Assembly: GCF_000766145.1 (NCBI RefSeq)
Contig: NZ_JNFB01000005.1
Span: 1-64,000 of the forward strand
Source of the DNA: Paenilisteria newyorkensis
GTDB taxonomy: Bacteria; Bacillota; Bacilli; Lactobacillales; Listeriaceae
DNA: 64,000 nt
Reading direction: 5' to 3'
Shown: positions 8,201-16,976 of the stretch, in pieces
How positions within the stretch are numbered: position 1 is the first letter of the stretch
How the letters are laid out: each line of letters opens with the position of its first letter
Made by a program: the position numbers and the translations under genes
The notes under the pieces: model-generated
Told to the model about the DNA's origin: nothing
Databases searched by the model: none
The model's input: the letters and a program-made list of their open reading frames with translations, nothing else

Positions 8201-9642
8201 TCAAACAAATCATGCAAAACCGCATCCTGCTGCGCCACACTCATCCCATCAAAATTATACTCAATCGTCCACTTCACACGCTGCGTCTTCGGATCGAACG
8301 TACCACGCTTATTCAAATGCTCCCCGCGCTTAATCGGAACCGTCGCCGAATCCGTCACTGTCTTCCCACCATTTTCAAAAGTCGCCACATTCGTAAAATC
8401 AACCTTGCTCATATCCTCAATCGCCGTCTTGTATCGCACTTCATACGCAGCAGTCGATCCATCCGCAAACCGAATCTCAAGCGATCCATCATCCGTGTTC
8501 ACAATCGTATACTCCGAAGCATCCGCAAGCTCGCCAACCTTCGAACTCCCATCCATAAACACATCCAAACGATAAACCTCAATACTATCCGCATCAAGCA
8601 CCAAACCATCCGGAATCGCATCCTTCAAAACCGCGTCCTGCATCACGTTCTGCTTCCCATTCACCTGAATCTTCCAATTCAAACCATCCGGACTAAACGC
8701 CCGATTCGCCACGCCCGTTTTATCTATATCCTTCCCATTTTCAGGCATAAAATGAAGCGTCAAACTATCCGAATCCTCCACCGGGAACTCCACAACTTGC
8801 GAAGTCGACGTATCCACTTTCGACAAATCAAACTTCGTATTGAATTGCAGCGATCCAGTCACGCCCGAATCGAGTGCAACATTCTCATTAAAAGTCATGA
8901 CCACCGTCCCGTCCGTATAAGCAACAAACGTCCCATAATCCCCAAGCGACCCCGTCACATTCGAGTACAATTTGAAAATATCAGGTAATTGAAACGTGTA
9001 CGTATCGCCACCTTGCACGTTCCACTCATCCAACAACGCCCATTCAAAATAAATATTCGCCGCCGAATCCACCGTAGGCCGATTCCCCTCCGTAAAAGCG
9101 TTTCCATCCTTATCCGTCAACGCCACGTCCGTAAGCACAGACCCGGTAATTGCTTTTTTCCCCATTTTCAATTTTGGCGCAGCTTTCATCGGAACCGTTA
9201 CCTCTTTTGACTTCGCCCCCATATCAAACGCCAGCTTCACGTCAGCCTCTTTATTCTCCACATTCGCCAAAAACGACAAATTCCCACTCGCCGAACGAGG
9301 AATCTCCGTATCCACCTTGATTTCCATTTTCCGGGTAACTGGGTCCAACGTTGCTTTCCCGTAAACTCCCCCCGACGCATCCTTCAAGTCCACTACCTGT
9401 TTTGCAGCAATTAGATTTTCAGGCAACTCCAAGACCGTATCAGTCCCAGCCTGCACAACGCCCATCCCAGACTCCCAGGCATACACGACCTTCAAATCGC
9501 CATCAGAAATTCCATCCTGCTTTTCAATTGTAATATCCTTCACAAAATCATCCGCGACACCATCCGCACTCGCTGGAATAACCGACACAAATTGAAACAT
9601 AACTAACATCACCAAAACCGTAAAAACTACTGCCTTTTTCAT
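5209..9642 (-). CDS. LPXTG-anchored SpaA/CnaB-repeat adhesin
   Basis: 1477 residues. The chosen start is ATG at 9642 (MKKAVVF), preceded by AGAGGGGA at good spacing; an upstream in-frame Met at 9663 lacks a site. A signal peptide covers residues 1-26 (...SVIPASA). Residues about 30-1000 consist of repeated beta-rich collagen-binding/DUF11-like modules, recurring about every 140 residues with shared LNKRGTFDPK / KNGFKLGSYD type strands. Four SpaA/CnaB isopeptide domains begin near residues 1009, 1103, 1192 and 1286 (KVDQATSEKLAGAEFGLY and relatives, each with a Lys early and a Glu late as isopeptide pair). A Pro-rich spacer, LPKTG near residue 1443, a hydrophobic segment and KRRK tail follow, so sortase A should anchor it to the wall. 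Likely an adhesin; no sortase gene is nearby. Confidence 0.9.
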   Translation of the reverse strand: MKKAVVFTVLVMLVMFQFVSVIPASADGVADDFVKDITIEKQDGISDGDLKVVYAWESGMGVVQAGTDTVLELPENLIAAKQVVDLKDASGGVYGKATLDPVTRKMEIKVDTEIPRSASGNLSFLANVENKEADVKLAFDMGAKSKEVTVPMKAAPKLKMGKKAITGSVLTDVALTDKDGNAFTEGNRPTVDSAANIYFEWALLDEWNVQGGDTYTFQLPDIFKLYSNVTGSLGDYGTFVAYTDGTVVMTFNENVALDSGVTGSLQFNTKFDLSKVDTSTSQVVEFPVEDSDSLTLHFMPENGKDIDKTGVANRAFSPDGLNWKIQVNGKQNVMQDAVLKDAIPDGLVLDADSIEVYRLDVFMDGSSKVGELADASEYTIVNTDDGSLEIRFADGSTAAYEVRYKTAIEDMSKVDFTNVATFENGGKTVTDSATVPIKRGEHLNKRGTFDPKTQRVKWTIEYNFDGMSVAQQDAVLHDLFDGTHSLVDGSIVVKHVSIDTDGNAVAGDVVPAEDYVVTPVVNGTQNGFDLQFNDGVQTAYVITYETEMTDANADLTTVVNEVETPNAPPKKTTVSVVAHSITKQLVDADYSSKTMKWEQHINVHNYAMDNAVIRDTFASGGLTLLPETLKLVDGEKVLTEGVDYTLSSHAGGFEIALIGDYASQMTHELVLTYATSFQFEDIQNGSVFKNDTKLEWNLGSGKKSSTDSVTVDPGYYTQKNGFKLGSYDALSKEITWTVGFNFNLLTIEKPILKDVVPDEQKLLPETVEVHKMALGKDPYSYSDGGIVDADAYTLDTSDNTVTVTFKNEISEAYYVTFKTSIADGKILPVYENSATLADGDQVLTKVDGFVTIPHGGNYVSKNGVQDGDNMRWDVTINAGQSVIHNAKVVDTPSNNQILLPETIHLYHTEMAANGSFVKGSELVQGEDYELVVHRDSVTGEQSFEIVFADTISTAYLLSYETFIDAADMEVVSNGIHLTGSNLTTEQTTTSADVIVRTSDGSGGASGGRGMLTVHKVDQATSEKLAGAEFGLYSKDGSVLLRTATSDEFGVLTFASIRYGEYVVKELTAPTGYFKSESSEAGIVVKMDAANKDVTVVNEAFVGEARLVKYEKGTTERLGGATFSLMKGEEVVLTDLKTDENGEIVVRDLEPGDYSFVETMAPDGYKINEEPQYFTIGEKQNALVNVVVEDELILGTLVITKQDQTSKMPLSGAMFDLVDKDGNVVEAGLISDFEGKIVIDNLPLGEYKLVETQAPTDYQLDATEIPIVISKATGDQNVYYQTVDNTLIKGGVVLTKMDSVDAAKHLAGAVFDLMDSDGNVIQANLVTDDLGQIVVADLEPGDYQFVETAAPEGYKLDATPIPFSIVKSQQEFVHVGVSNVILDTPEELPEPPTPVTPEEPGTPVKPDQEVVPPSDESPETAIRVTPEKVTRNQMAQPMTQKMTAHRLPKTGDTENQTLIWIGGVFILMSGIYLSKRRK

Positions 9643-9937
9643 CTCTAAATATCCCCTCTTCATTTATTTGCACAGTTCCCGCACTGCACAACATGTTGCT
9701 GAATCTAGGATGGCCCCTAAGTTTTATGGTAATTCTCTGCTGAGTCCAATAAACCATAAGCCTGTTCAAGATGTGTCATATAAAAACGCCGTCCACTCAA
9801 ATCGAGCTTTCCAACGCAATTAAAAAAGCACTATTTTTTGTTCGATAAGATGCATATGTATCGAAAGTTAAATGTGTCTAAATTGTGACTTTTTACGCAG
9901 CAAGTAAATAATAACACATATTTCTTTATAAAACTAA
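9643..9937. other. Non-coding upstream region of the adhesin gene
   Basis: About 300 bp without a supported gene. It must hold the adhesin promoter on the minus strand, but I see no clear -35/-10 pair. A 7-bp inverted repeat (TTATGGT at 9724-9730, ACCATAA at 9753-9759) could form a leader hairpin. No PrfA-type box (TTAACANNTGTTAA) was found. Confidence 0.4.
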
Positions 9938-9978
9938 GAAAAACCTGCTTTTATTGTCGAAAACAACAAAAACAGGTC
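9938..9978 (-). terminator. Terminator of the cyd operon
   Basis: Stem arms 9943-9957 and 9963-9977 (15 bp with two imperfect pairs) are followed on the minus strand by TTTTTC. It lies about 38 bp beyond the cydC stop. Confidence 0.75.
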
Positions 9979-10015
9979 TTTACTACGTTAAAAAAATTAC
10001 TTTATATCACTTTTT

Positions 10016-11758
10016 TCACAGCTTGATTGGCCGATCCAATTCATACAAATGACGATACCGCTCTTCCGTCCGCAGCAATTCCTGATGCGTTCCGTCCATA
10101 ATCACATCGCCATTTTCCAAAAACAACACCCGATCCATTTTCTCCACACCAACAAGATGATGCGTCACCCAAACGAGCGACTTCCCTTGCAGCGTCTCAA
10201 AAATCGTGCCGAGCAATTCCTTCTCCGTAATCGGATCAAGTCCAACAGTCGGCTCATCTAGCACAACAATCGGCGTATCCTGCAGCAAAATCCGAGCCAG
10301 CGCAATCCGTTGACGTTCGCCACCAGAAAAACGCGCGCCCATCTCCGTCATCTGCGTATGATACCCATCCGGCATGCTCATAATAAAGTCGTGCAGCTTC
10401 ACCTGTTTCGCAACCTCCGCCACTTCCTCATCCGTCGCATCCTGATTCCCCATCCGAATATTATTCAGCACCGTTGTGTTAAACAAATGCGCCTTCTGGT
10501 TCAACATCGAAATCATCTCCGAAATCTGCGGTCTGAGCCTCGCCACATCATCCCCGTTTAACGTAACCGAACCCGATGTAGGCACCAAAGCCCCCTGCAC
10601 TAATTTCAGAAAAGTCGATTTCCCCGTACCACTCCGGCCCAAAATCGCGACCTTCTCGCCCTGCTTCAACTCAAAATCCAACGCACGCAAAACTGGCACT
10701 TTCGACTCCGCATAACTAAAAGTCAGTTTTTCCGTACGCAAAGTCACGTTTTCCGTATCGATTGCGATTTTTTCAAGTGCACCTTCCTCTTCCCAAGTCA
10801 GAAGTTCCGCGTCCTCGATTTCCTCCAAACGCGCAATCGAATCCTTGTAAAGCGAGCCATCACTGACCGCATTACTCACCGGAATAAAGCTCTCCGACAA
10901 TGCCAGAATCGCCAACACAAACGCCGCAATAAACGTCGGTTCAAAAGCGCCATCCACGACTTGCCGATTCGTCCAATACACCATCGAAAGCACCATGACA
11001 CCAATAATCAGCTGCCCAACAAAGTCCCGCAACGTCGCAAAACGCGCCTGCTTCGTCTCCGCTGCCAACAGCTCTTTCTCGTCCGCCTCATAATCCGCGA
11101 TAAAACCTTTTTCACGACCACTAAACATCCAATCACTAATCCCGAACACCGCATCCGTGAACTTTTGATACAACTTATTCCGCTCCTGCTTCATGTACGC
11201 ATTTTTCCCGCGCGCGTAAAGTAACGAAATCCAAGGCATCACTAGCACAAGAAGCGCAATATACGCGAAAAATAAAATCGCAAACGGTATCGAAAAGACG
11301 CCGAGTGAAATCACAATCCCGCCATACAAAACCATCGCCACAATATTCGGCAACAGCGTCGTCAAATAGTAATTTTGCAAATGCTCAATATCATCCGAAA
11401 GAAGCCCCAAAATATCTCCCGTCCGGTAACGCGAACGCATCAACAACGCCTGCGGTTCAATGATTCTGTACAAACGCACACGCATCTTCGCCAAAATCCG
11501 CAGAACGAGCGAATGACTCGCCAGCCGTTCAATATACCGCGATACCGCACGCATAATTCCAAATGCCCGAACCCCAACGATCGGCACATAAATCAATAAA
11601 ATCGTCTCCGGAATCGTTGCCGCCGTCGAAATCAAATACCCCGACGTAAACATCAACGCCCCCGTTGAAAAAACGGTGAGCAAACCAAGCAAAATAACCC
11701 AGAGGAAAAGCATCCGATTTTGTTTAATATAAGGCCCAATCCAGCTACTTTGTCTCAT
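10016..11758 (-). CDS. cydC: Thiol-reductant ABC exporter subunit CydC (last gene of cyd operon)
   Basis: 580 residues: an N-terminal six-helix ABC exporter membrane domain (residues about 20-310) fused to an ATPase domain with Walker A GRSGTGKST, signature FSGGERQR and Walker B IVVLDEPTVGLDP. With its partner it forms the heterodimeric exporter that moves cysteine/glutathione-type reductants and haem-related cargo out of the cytoplasm, and it is needed to assemble cytochrome bd. It shares its start base with the stop of the upstream gene. Names are swapped between species: in B. subtilis and Listeria this fourth gene is often called cydD. Confidence 0.9.
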   Translation of the reverse strand: MRQSSWIGPYIKQNRMLFLWVILLGLLTVFSTGALMFTSGYLISTAATIPETILLIYVPIVGVRAFGIMRAVSRYIERLASHSLVLRILAKMRVRLYRIIEPQALLMRSRYRTGDILGLLSDDIEHLQNYYLTTLLPNIVAMVLYGGIVISLGVFSIPFAILFFAYIALLVLVMPWISLLYARGKNAYMKQERNKLYQKFTDAVFGISDWMFSGREKGFIADYEADEKELLAAETKQARFATLRDFVGQLIIGVMVLSMVYWTNRQVVDGAFEPTFIAAFVLAILALSESFIPVSNAVSDGSLYKDSIARLEEIEDAELLTWEEEGALEKIAIDTENVTLRTEKLTFSYAESKVPVLRALDFELKQGEKVAILGRSGTGKSTFLKLVQGALVPTSGSVTLNGDDVARLRPQISEMISMLNQKAHLFNTTVLNNIRMGNQDATDEEVAEVAKQVKLHDFIMSMPDGYHTQMTEMGARFSGGERQRIALARILLQDTPIVVLDEPTVGLDPITEKELLGTIFETLQGKSLVWVTHHLVGVEKMDRVLFLENGDVIMDGTHQELLRTEERYRHLYELDRPIKL

Positions 11759-13473
11759 CAGATCTCCTCCAATTGGGCTTTGATTAACTTCGCATAAAAG
11801 CCATTTTTCGCGAGTAATTCCGCGTGCGTACCAACTTCCACAATCGCGCCATGATCCAACACGATAATCCGGTCCATCTCAAGCATCCAATGCAAACGAT
11901 GCGTCGCAAAAAAGACAAGACGATCCGCGAACAAATCAAGCATCGGCTGCTTCAACTCATACTCCGTCTCAATATCCAAATGCGCAGTCGGCTCATCCAT
12001 CAACACAATTCGGCGATCACTAAGAAAAGCCCGCGCAATCGCAATCCGCTGCTCCTGGCCACCACTAAGCACACGCCCAGCCTCACCAACAAGCGTATCA
12101 TAACCCGCGTCAAGCTCCGCAACCAAGTCGCGCAAACCTGCCGCATTCGCCGCCTGCTCCACTTTGACATCATCACTATCCGGCGCATAAAAGCGAATAT
12201 TTTCCCGTACCGTCTCGTGGAACAAATAAGGATGTTGCGGAATATACGTCACCTGACTCTGCCAAGCCGCATCACGCAACCCCACACGCTCCTCCCCATT
12301 CCACAAAAACGCACCATCTGTCGGCTCCAAAAAACCACTCAGAACATCGATCATCGTTGACTTCCCAGCCCCCGTCGCACCAATAATCCCAATCTTTTCA
12401 AAACCCGACACCGTAAAACTCGCCGCATCAAGCGAAGCCTTCGCATCCGGCTGATGTTGCACCGTCACATTTTCCAAAGCAAACGACGTATTCGCATCAA
12501 AATCCAAAACCTGACCCGTCGCGACCTCCGTCATATCCTTATCAATAATCTCCTGAATCACGCGCCCAGCCTCTTGTCCGTCCAGCGTCGCGTGATAATC
12601 CGAGCCAACCTCACGAACCGGCAAAAAGTACTCCGGCGCCAAAATCAGAATCGCGAGTGCTGGCTGCAAAATCATCGTGGACTCAATCAAGCCTAAGCCC
12701 AGAAACACCGCCACCGTCGCGACCGAAAGCATCGTAAAGAAGTCCAGCGCAAACGAAGACAAAAACGCCATCCGCAAAGTCCCCATCGTCGCCTTCCGAT
12801 AATCCTCACTCACCTTCGCAATATTCCCCTCATGCGAGCGACTAATTCCCAGATACTTCAACGTCTCGAGCCCTTTTAGCGAATCCACGAAATGATTCGA
12901 CAACACCCGATGCGTCTCAAACTGACGATCAGCCTGCGCCCTCGTAGCCAGCCCAATCATCACCAAAAACAGAATCAAAATCGGCAACGTCAGAATCAGA
13001 ATCACGCCCGACGTCGTATCTTCTATAAATACGTAGATTAAAATCATCGCCGGAATAATCGACATATTCATCAATTTTGGCAAAAACAGCTCCAAATAAC
13101 GACGGAAATCCGCGACACCTTCCATGACCATCGTCACAACTTTCCCTGTCCCCTCCGCACTCGTAAAACGCGGCCCAAGTAGAAACAGTTTCGAAAGCAA
13201 CGCCTCACGCATTGCCGTCCCCGTTTTGGCAGCATAATCGTACACAATTTTACGTTTCCATACATTCAAAAAATGCCGTACGAGATAAGCCCCCGCAAAG
13301 AGGCCTAAATCGAACAGCGCGTCACCCCACGGATCCCCGTGAAACAGCGTCGTAATCGCAGTTGCTAAGTATTTCGCCATCGCAATGATAGCCGCGCCCT
13401 GAACGATTGTCAGGACGGCTAGCACGGCAAGGATCGGTTTTATACCTTGGTATTTCAATAAATCTCTACCCAT
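11758..13473 (-). CDS. cydD: Thiol-reductant ABC exporter subunit CydD (third gene of cyd operon)
   Basis: 571 residues with an N-terminal exporter membrane domain and a C-terminal ATPase (Walker A GATGAGKST, signature LSGGQEQR, Walker B IVLMDEPTAHLD). It pairs with the downstream half-transporter. It abuts cydB (cydB stop and this start share base 13473) and overlaps the next gene by one base, which indicates tight translational coupling. In B. subtilis nomenclature this position is cydC. Confidence 0.9.
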   Translation of the reverse strand: MGRDLLKYQGIKPILAVLAVLTIVQGAAIIAMAKYLATAITTLFHGDPWGDALFDLGLFAGAYLVRHFLNVWKRKIVYDYAAKTGTAMREALLSKLFLLGPRFTSAEGTGKVVTMVMEGVADFRRYLELFLPKLMNMSIIPAMILIYVFIEDTTSGVILILTLPILILFLVMIGLATRAQADRQFETHRVLSNHFVDSLKGLETLKYLGISRSHEGNIAKVSEDYRKATMGTLRMAFLSSFALDFFTMLSVATVAVFLGLGLIESTMILQPALAILILAPEYFLPVREVGSDYHATLDGQEAGRVIQEIIDKDMTEVATGQVLDFDANTSFALENVTVQHQPDAKASLDAASFTVSGFEKIGIIGATGAGKSTMIDVLSGFLEPTDGAFLWNGEERVGLRDAAWQSQVTYIPQHPYLFHETVRENIRFYAPDSDDVKVEQAANAAGLRDLVAELDAGYDTLVGEAGRVLSGGQEQRIAIARAFLSDRRIVLMDEPTAHLDIETEYELKQPMLDLFADRLVFFATHRLHWMLEMDRIIVLDHGAIVEVGTHAELLAKNGFYAKLIKAQLEEI

Positions 13474-14486
13474 CAGTACGTCATTTTCTCCTTACTGGAT
13501 ACACGCTTGCGGAACACATAATAGCTCCAGATTTGATAACCTAGTACAAACGGCAAAAGCGTCAGAGCCACGATTGTCATTACTTTTAGCGAATAATCGC
13601 CGGATGCTGCATTATGAATCGTTAAATCATACAACGAGCTTGTCGAACTAATCATTACACGCGGGAATAATCCTGCAAAAATCGCACCGATCGTCCCAAC
13701 AATTCCAAGTCCACTAAAGGCAAACGCCCAACCTTCGCGGCCCTTCCAAAGAGCAAGCGCAGAGATTACGTAGAACACGACCGTCGCGCCAATCATAATC
13801 GGCAACAAAATCGGACGAGCTTGGAAAATATCCGTGTAGAAGAATGCCATCACGACGAAAATCGCAAGGACAGGAACCGTTACAAACCACATCCGTTTGG
13901 CAATACGAGTCGCACGTTCACGCAGATCATCATGCGTACGAAGCGTAATAAACAGCAAACCGTGGAAGTAACAAATCAGCGTCACCGTCACCCCACCCAT
14001 AAGCGAGAACGGCGTAATATAATCAAAGAAACCAGCATTCATATTCATTTCACTATTAATCGGCATCCCCGCAACAAGTGACGAGAACAAGACGCCAAGC
14101 AAGAACGGCGGCAAAATACTACCGATAAAAATAACCCAATCCCACGTCTTCACCCAAGCTTTTGTATCATGTTTCCCGCGGAATTCAAACGAAACACCAC
14201 GGCCAATGAGCGCCAGCAAGAAGAACACAAGTGGAATATAATACCCACTAAACATCGTCGCATACCAGTTAGGAAACGCCGCAAAAATCGCGCCCCCAGC
14301 CGTCAGCAACCAAACCTCATTCGCATCCCAGAACGGTCCAATCGTATTGATTAAAACACGACGCTCCAAATCATTCCGAGCCACAAAACGAGTCGACATC
14401 CCAACCCCGAAGTCAAAACCTTCCAAGAAGAAAAAGCCGATGAAAAGTACAGCAACTAAAAGGAACCACAGTTCGTTTAATTCCAT
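13473..14486 (-). CDS. cydB: Cytochrome bd ubiquinol oxidase subunit II
   Basis: 337 residues, normal for CydB, with eight predicted membrane helices. The N-terminus (LNELWFLLVAVLFIGFFFLE, then GFDFGVGM) and the WDANEVWLLTAGGAIFAAFP segment are diagnostic. It is the structural partner of CydA in the cytoplasmic membrane quinol oxidase that reduces oxygen to water at low oxygen tension. It starts one base after the cydA stop. Confidence 0.95.
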   Translation of the reverse strand: MELNELWFLLVAVLFIGFFFLEGFDFGVGMSTRFVARNDLERRVLINTIGPFWDANEVWLLTAGGAIFAAFPNWYATMFSGYYIPLVFFLLALIGRGVSFEFRGKHDTKAWVKTWDWVIFIGSILPPFLLGVLFSSLVAGMPINSEMNMNAGFFDYITPFSLMGGVTVTLICYFHGLLFITLRTHDDLRERATRIAKRMWFVTVPVLAIFVVMAFFYTDIFQARPILLPIMIGATVVFYVISALALWKGREGWAFAFSGLGIVGTIGAIFAGLFPRVMISSTSSLYDLTIHNAASGDYSLKVMTIVALTLLPFVLGYQIWSYYVFRKRVSSKEKMTY

Positions 14487-14487
14487 C

Positions 14488-15912
14488 TTAATTCGCCCCC
14501 TTTAAATCAAATGGATCCACAGACGCCGGTTCTTTTTTACCTTTTTTCTTATCATGATTATGCGCGTCAGGTCCAGCCTTAATTTCACGAACAAATAGCC
14601 ACACGAGTACAATCGCGAGCGCTAAATAAATCGCCGAAAATGCAATGAGCGAAAACAATATCGAGCCCGCCGAAACGTTTGGTGAAACCCCGTCCGCCGT
14701 TGACATGTAGCCAAAGACTACCCACGGTTGCCGTCCAACTTCCGTCATGATCCAACCCATCGAGTTCGCGATGAATGGGAAAGCAATCATCGGAATCATC
14801 AGACGTAGATACACTTTTGAAGTCGTTAATTTTTTGCGCCATGCAAGGAAAGCTCCCCACAAGCCGAATAGAATCATCAACATCCCTGAAAGCACCATAA
14901 TCCGGAAGCTCCAGAAGGACGTTTTAACAGGTGGAATGTAGTTCATGTCCGCCCCGAAACGATCTTTATACTTCTCTTGATACTCTGCCTGTAGCGATTT
15001 CATACCTTGCACGCTACCAGAGAACGTCGAGTAAGAAAGGAAACTTAACGCGTATGGAATATTGACTTCCCACGTGTTTTTCTGGTTTTCCACATCAATC
15101 CCCGCGATCATCGTCCACGGTGCCGGATCGGCTGTATCCTCCCAAATCCCTTCCGTCGCCGCCATTTTCATCGGTTGCGTTTTAACAAGATATTGCGCTT
15201 GTTGGTGACCACTGAAGGCCGTACCAAAACCACCGATAATAACGAGAACGAGCGCGATCTGGAACGATTTTCGGAAAAAGTCCACATCTTGCTTTTTAAG
15301 TAATTTGTACGCGCTGACCCCGGCTACAAAGAACGCCCCCGTCGCGAACGCACCAAAGATAACGTGTGGGAACTCCACAAGTAACTGTCCATTCGTAATA
15401 AGCGCCCAGAAATCGTTCATTTCCGCACGTCCATTGATTTCTTGGAACCCTACTGGATGTTGCATGAATGAGTTCGCCGCTAAAATCCAGAACGCGGAGA
15501 AAACCGTTCCAAGTGCAACAAGCCAAATACACGCCAAATGTAATTTCTTGTTCAAGCGATCCCAACCGAAGATCCAAAGTCCGATAAATGTCGATTCCAT
15601 AAAGAAAGCAAGTAGCGCTTCAATAGCAAGCGGTGCCCCAAATACGTCCCCTACGAATCTCGAATAATCCGACCAGTTCATCCCGAATTGGAATTCCTGA
15701 ATAATCCCTGTTACTACCCCTACCGCGAAGTTAATTAAGAACAAATGCCCCCAAAACTTCGACATTTTTTTGTAGATTTCTTTTTTCTTCACAACATACA
15801 ACGTTTCCATAAGAGCAACCATAAATACAAGTCCAATAGAAAGCGGTACAAATAAGAAATGGAAAACGGTTGTTGATCCGAATTGAAGTCTAGCTAAGAA
15901 AAGTTTATCCAC
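14488..15912 (-). CDS. cydA: Cytochrome bd ubiquinol oxidase subunit I
   Basis: 474 residues, about nine membrane helices, binds haems b558, b595 and d. The haem-ligand His lies in FHFLFVPLSIGL near the N-terminus, and GWIMTEVGRQPWVVFGYM is the conserved C-terminal quinol/haem region. The quinol-binding loop (QAQYLVKTQPMKMAATEG) is followed by a short Q-loop, as in the Gram-positive type. The last 25 residues are Lys/His-rich (HNHDKKKGKK). First gene of cydABDC. Expression is probably repressed by Rex through the site at 16037-16054. Confidence 0.95.
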   Translation of the reverse strand: MDKLFLARLQFGSTTVFHFLFVPLSIGLVFMVALMETLYVVKKKEIYKKMSKFWGHLFLINFAVGVVTGIIQEFQFGMNWSDYSRFVGDVFGAPLAIEALLAFFMESTFIGLWIFGWDRLNKKLHLACIWLVALGTVFSAFWILAANSFMQHPVGFQEINGRAEMNDFWALITNGQLLVEFPHVIFGAFATGAFFVAGVSAYKLLKKQDVDFFRKSFQIALVLVIIGGFGTAFSGHQQAQYLVKTQPMKMAATEGIWEDTADPAPWTMIAGIDVENQKNTWEVNIPYALSFLSYSTFSGSVQGMKSLQAEYQEKYKDRFGADMNYIPPVKTSFWSFRIMVLSGMLMILFGLWGAFLAWRKKLTTSKVYLRLMIPMIAFPFIANSMGWIMTEVGRQPWVVFGYMSTADGVSPNVSAGSILFSLIAFSAIYLALAIVLVWLFVREIKAGPDAHNHDKKKGKKEPASVDPFDLKGAN

Positions 15913-16356
15913 CTTTTTTCCTCCTTTTGTGTTATTTGGGCGTTTAACCCCTTTTGTTTAGCGTTATCATAATTTGCCGATTGTATACTATACACGTTAA
16001 TCGCTTGTGAAAAACTGCGAATACTATTGCAGTTGGTTGTGTTTTAATTCACAAATGATTTTGTAAGAAAAGAAACATGTGAAAATCCCCTGTTTACCGT
16101 GAAAAATTTCTATTTTTCAGGCTTTGTCTATTTTCTCACATAAATATGTACAGCTCGGTTCATTAGAATAAGTTTTACCTAGTTCTTATTCTATCTCATT
16201 TTGCTCTAGATTTGTTTAGTTCTTTTGGTTCTATTTTCATAAGGGAAAACGTGGAGGCTCGAAATGAGTCGGGTGGCTTAGTTGAGTGGCATCAGTTTAT
16301 TGCGCATTTTTTCACATAAAACAGTATAATGGATGTTAATTGCATTAAAATAGGTA
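15913..16356. other. Long regulatory region between cydA and the deaminase gene
   Basis: 444 bp with no gene. It holds the cydA control region on the minus strand: a -10-like TATAGT/TATACA around 15982-15993 with TTCACA upstream, the Rex-type operator and a second TTGTGA half site near 16004. The part from 16090 to 16356 is AT-rich with several TGTGAAA/TTTCACA words, which may be further weak Rex or redox-regulator sites. Confidence 0.55.
16037..16054. promoter_or_regulatory. Rex operator upstream of cydA
   Basis: TTGTGTTTTAATTCACAA is an 18-bp dyad matching the Gram-positive Rex consensus TTGTGAANNNNTTCACAA at the outer TTGTG/CACAA bases. Rex (NADH-sensing) is known to repress cydABCD in related Firmicutes. 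It lies about 125 bp upstream of the cydA start, just upstream of the presumed promoter. Confidence 0.75.
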
Positions 16357-16830
16357 TTAAGGCTTCTTTTGCTGTTTTTTCTTCGCGCGCAAATCTCGGA
16401 AAAAGTTCGTTAAAATGGCACCGCATTCATCCACTAGGATTCCTGATTCGACCTCGCACTGGTGATTGAAGCGCGAATCTTGGAGTAGGTTCATGAGTGT
16501 TCCGGCAGTTCCAGCTTTTGGATCGGCAGCTCCGTAGTAGACGGTGGCAATACGGGAGAGTAAAATCGCGCCGCTGCACATTGGGCATGGCTCAAGCGTG
16601 ACATAGAGTTCTGCACCTTCGAGTCGCCAAGCATCTTGATTTTTGCAGGCGTCTTGGATGGCTAGGATTTCGGCGTGTGTGACGGCGTTTTTCGTTGTTT
16701 CGCGGAGATTGTGCGCGCGTCCGATGATTTCCCCGTTAAGCACGACAACAGCGCCGATCGGGACCTCGCCTTTTTCGCGTGCTTTTTCGGCTTCGAGTAA
16801 GGCCTCGCGCATGTAGGTTTCTTTAGACAT
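16357..16830 (-). CDS. tadA: TadA-like tRNA/nucleoside deaminase
   Basis: 157 residues with the zinc deaminase motifs HAEILA (zinc His and catalytic Glu) and TLEPCPMCSGAI (zinc cysteines). Length and pattern match TadA, which converts A34 to inosine in tRNA-Arg(ACG). The C-terminus is basic (KKKQQKKP). In L. monocytogenes the corresponding gene also lies next to cydA. A guanine- or cytosine-deaminase paralogue cannot be fully excluded. Confidence 0.85.
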   Translation of the reverse strand: MSKETYMREALLEAEKAREKGEVPIGAVVVLNGEIIGRAHNLRETTKNAVTHAEILAIQDACKNQDAWRLEGAELYVTLEPCPMCSGAILLSRIATVYYGAADPKAGTAGTLMNLLQDSRFNHQCEVESGILVDECGAILTNFFRDLRAKKKQQKKP

Positions 16831-16976
16831 GAATTGTTTTCCCCCTCTTGATTATTCTTTATTTTAGCATAGGGATGCGGTTTGTGTCTTTTATTTGCTT
16901 TGGTTGGAATCGTATAGTACCATGTATTAATACTAGGTCATAAAAAAACGAATTGAAAACAAGGAGATGTTACCAA

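Noticed and set aside
7891..8988. 365-codon open frame on the plus strand inside the adhesin gene
   Set aside because: It is antisense to a clearly coding, domain-rich gene, has an Arg/His/Ile-rich composition typical of a shadow frame, and lacks an RBS.
9643..9937. PrfA box upstream of the adhesin gene
   Set aside because: No sequence close to TTAACANNTGTTAA; the TTAACTTTCGATAC-like words do not form the required dyad.
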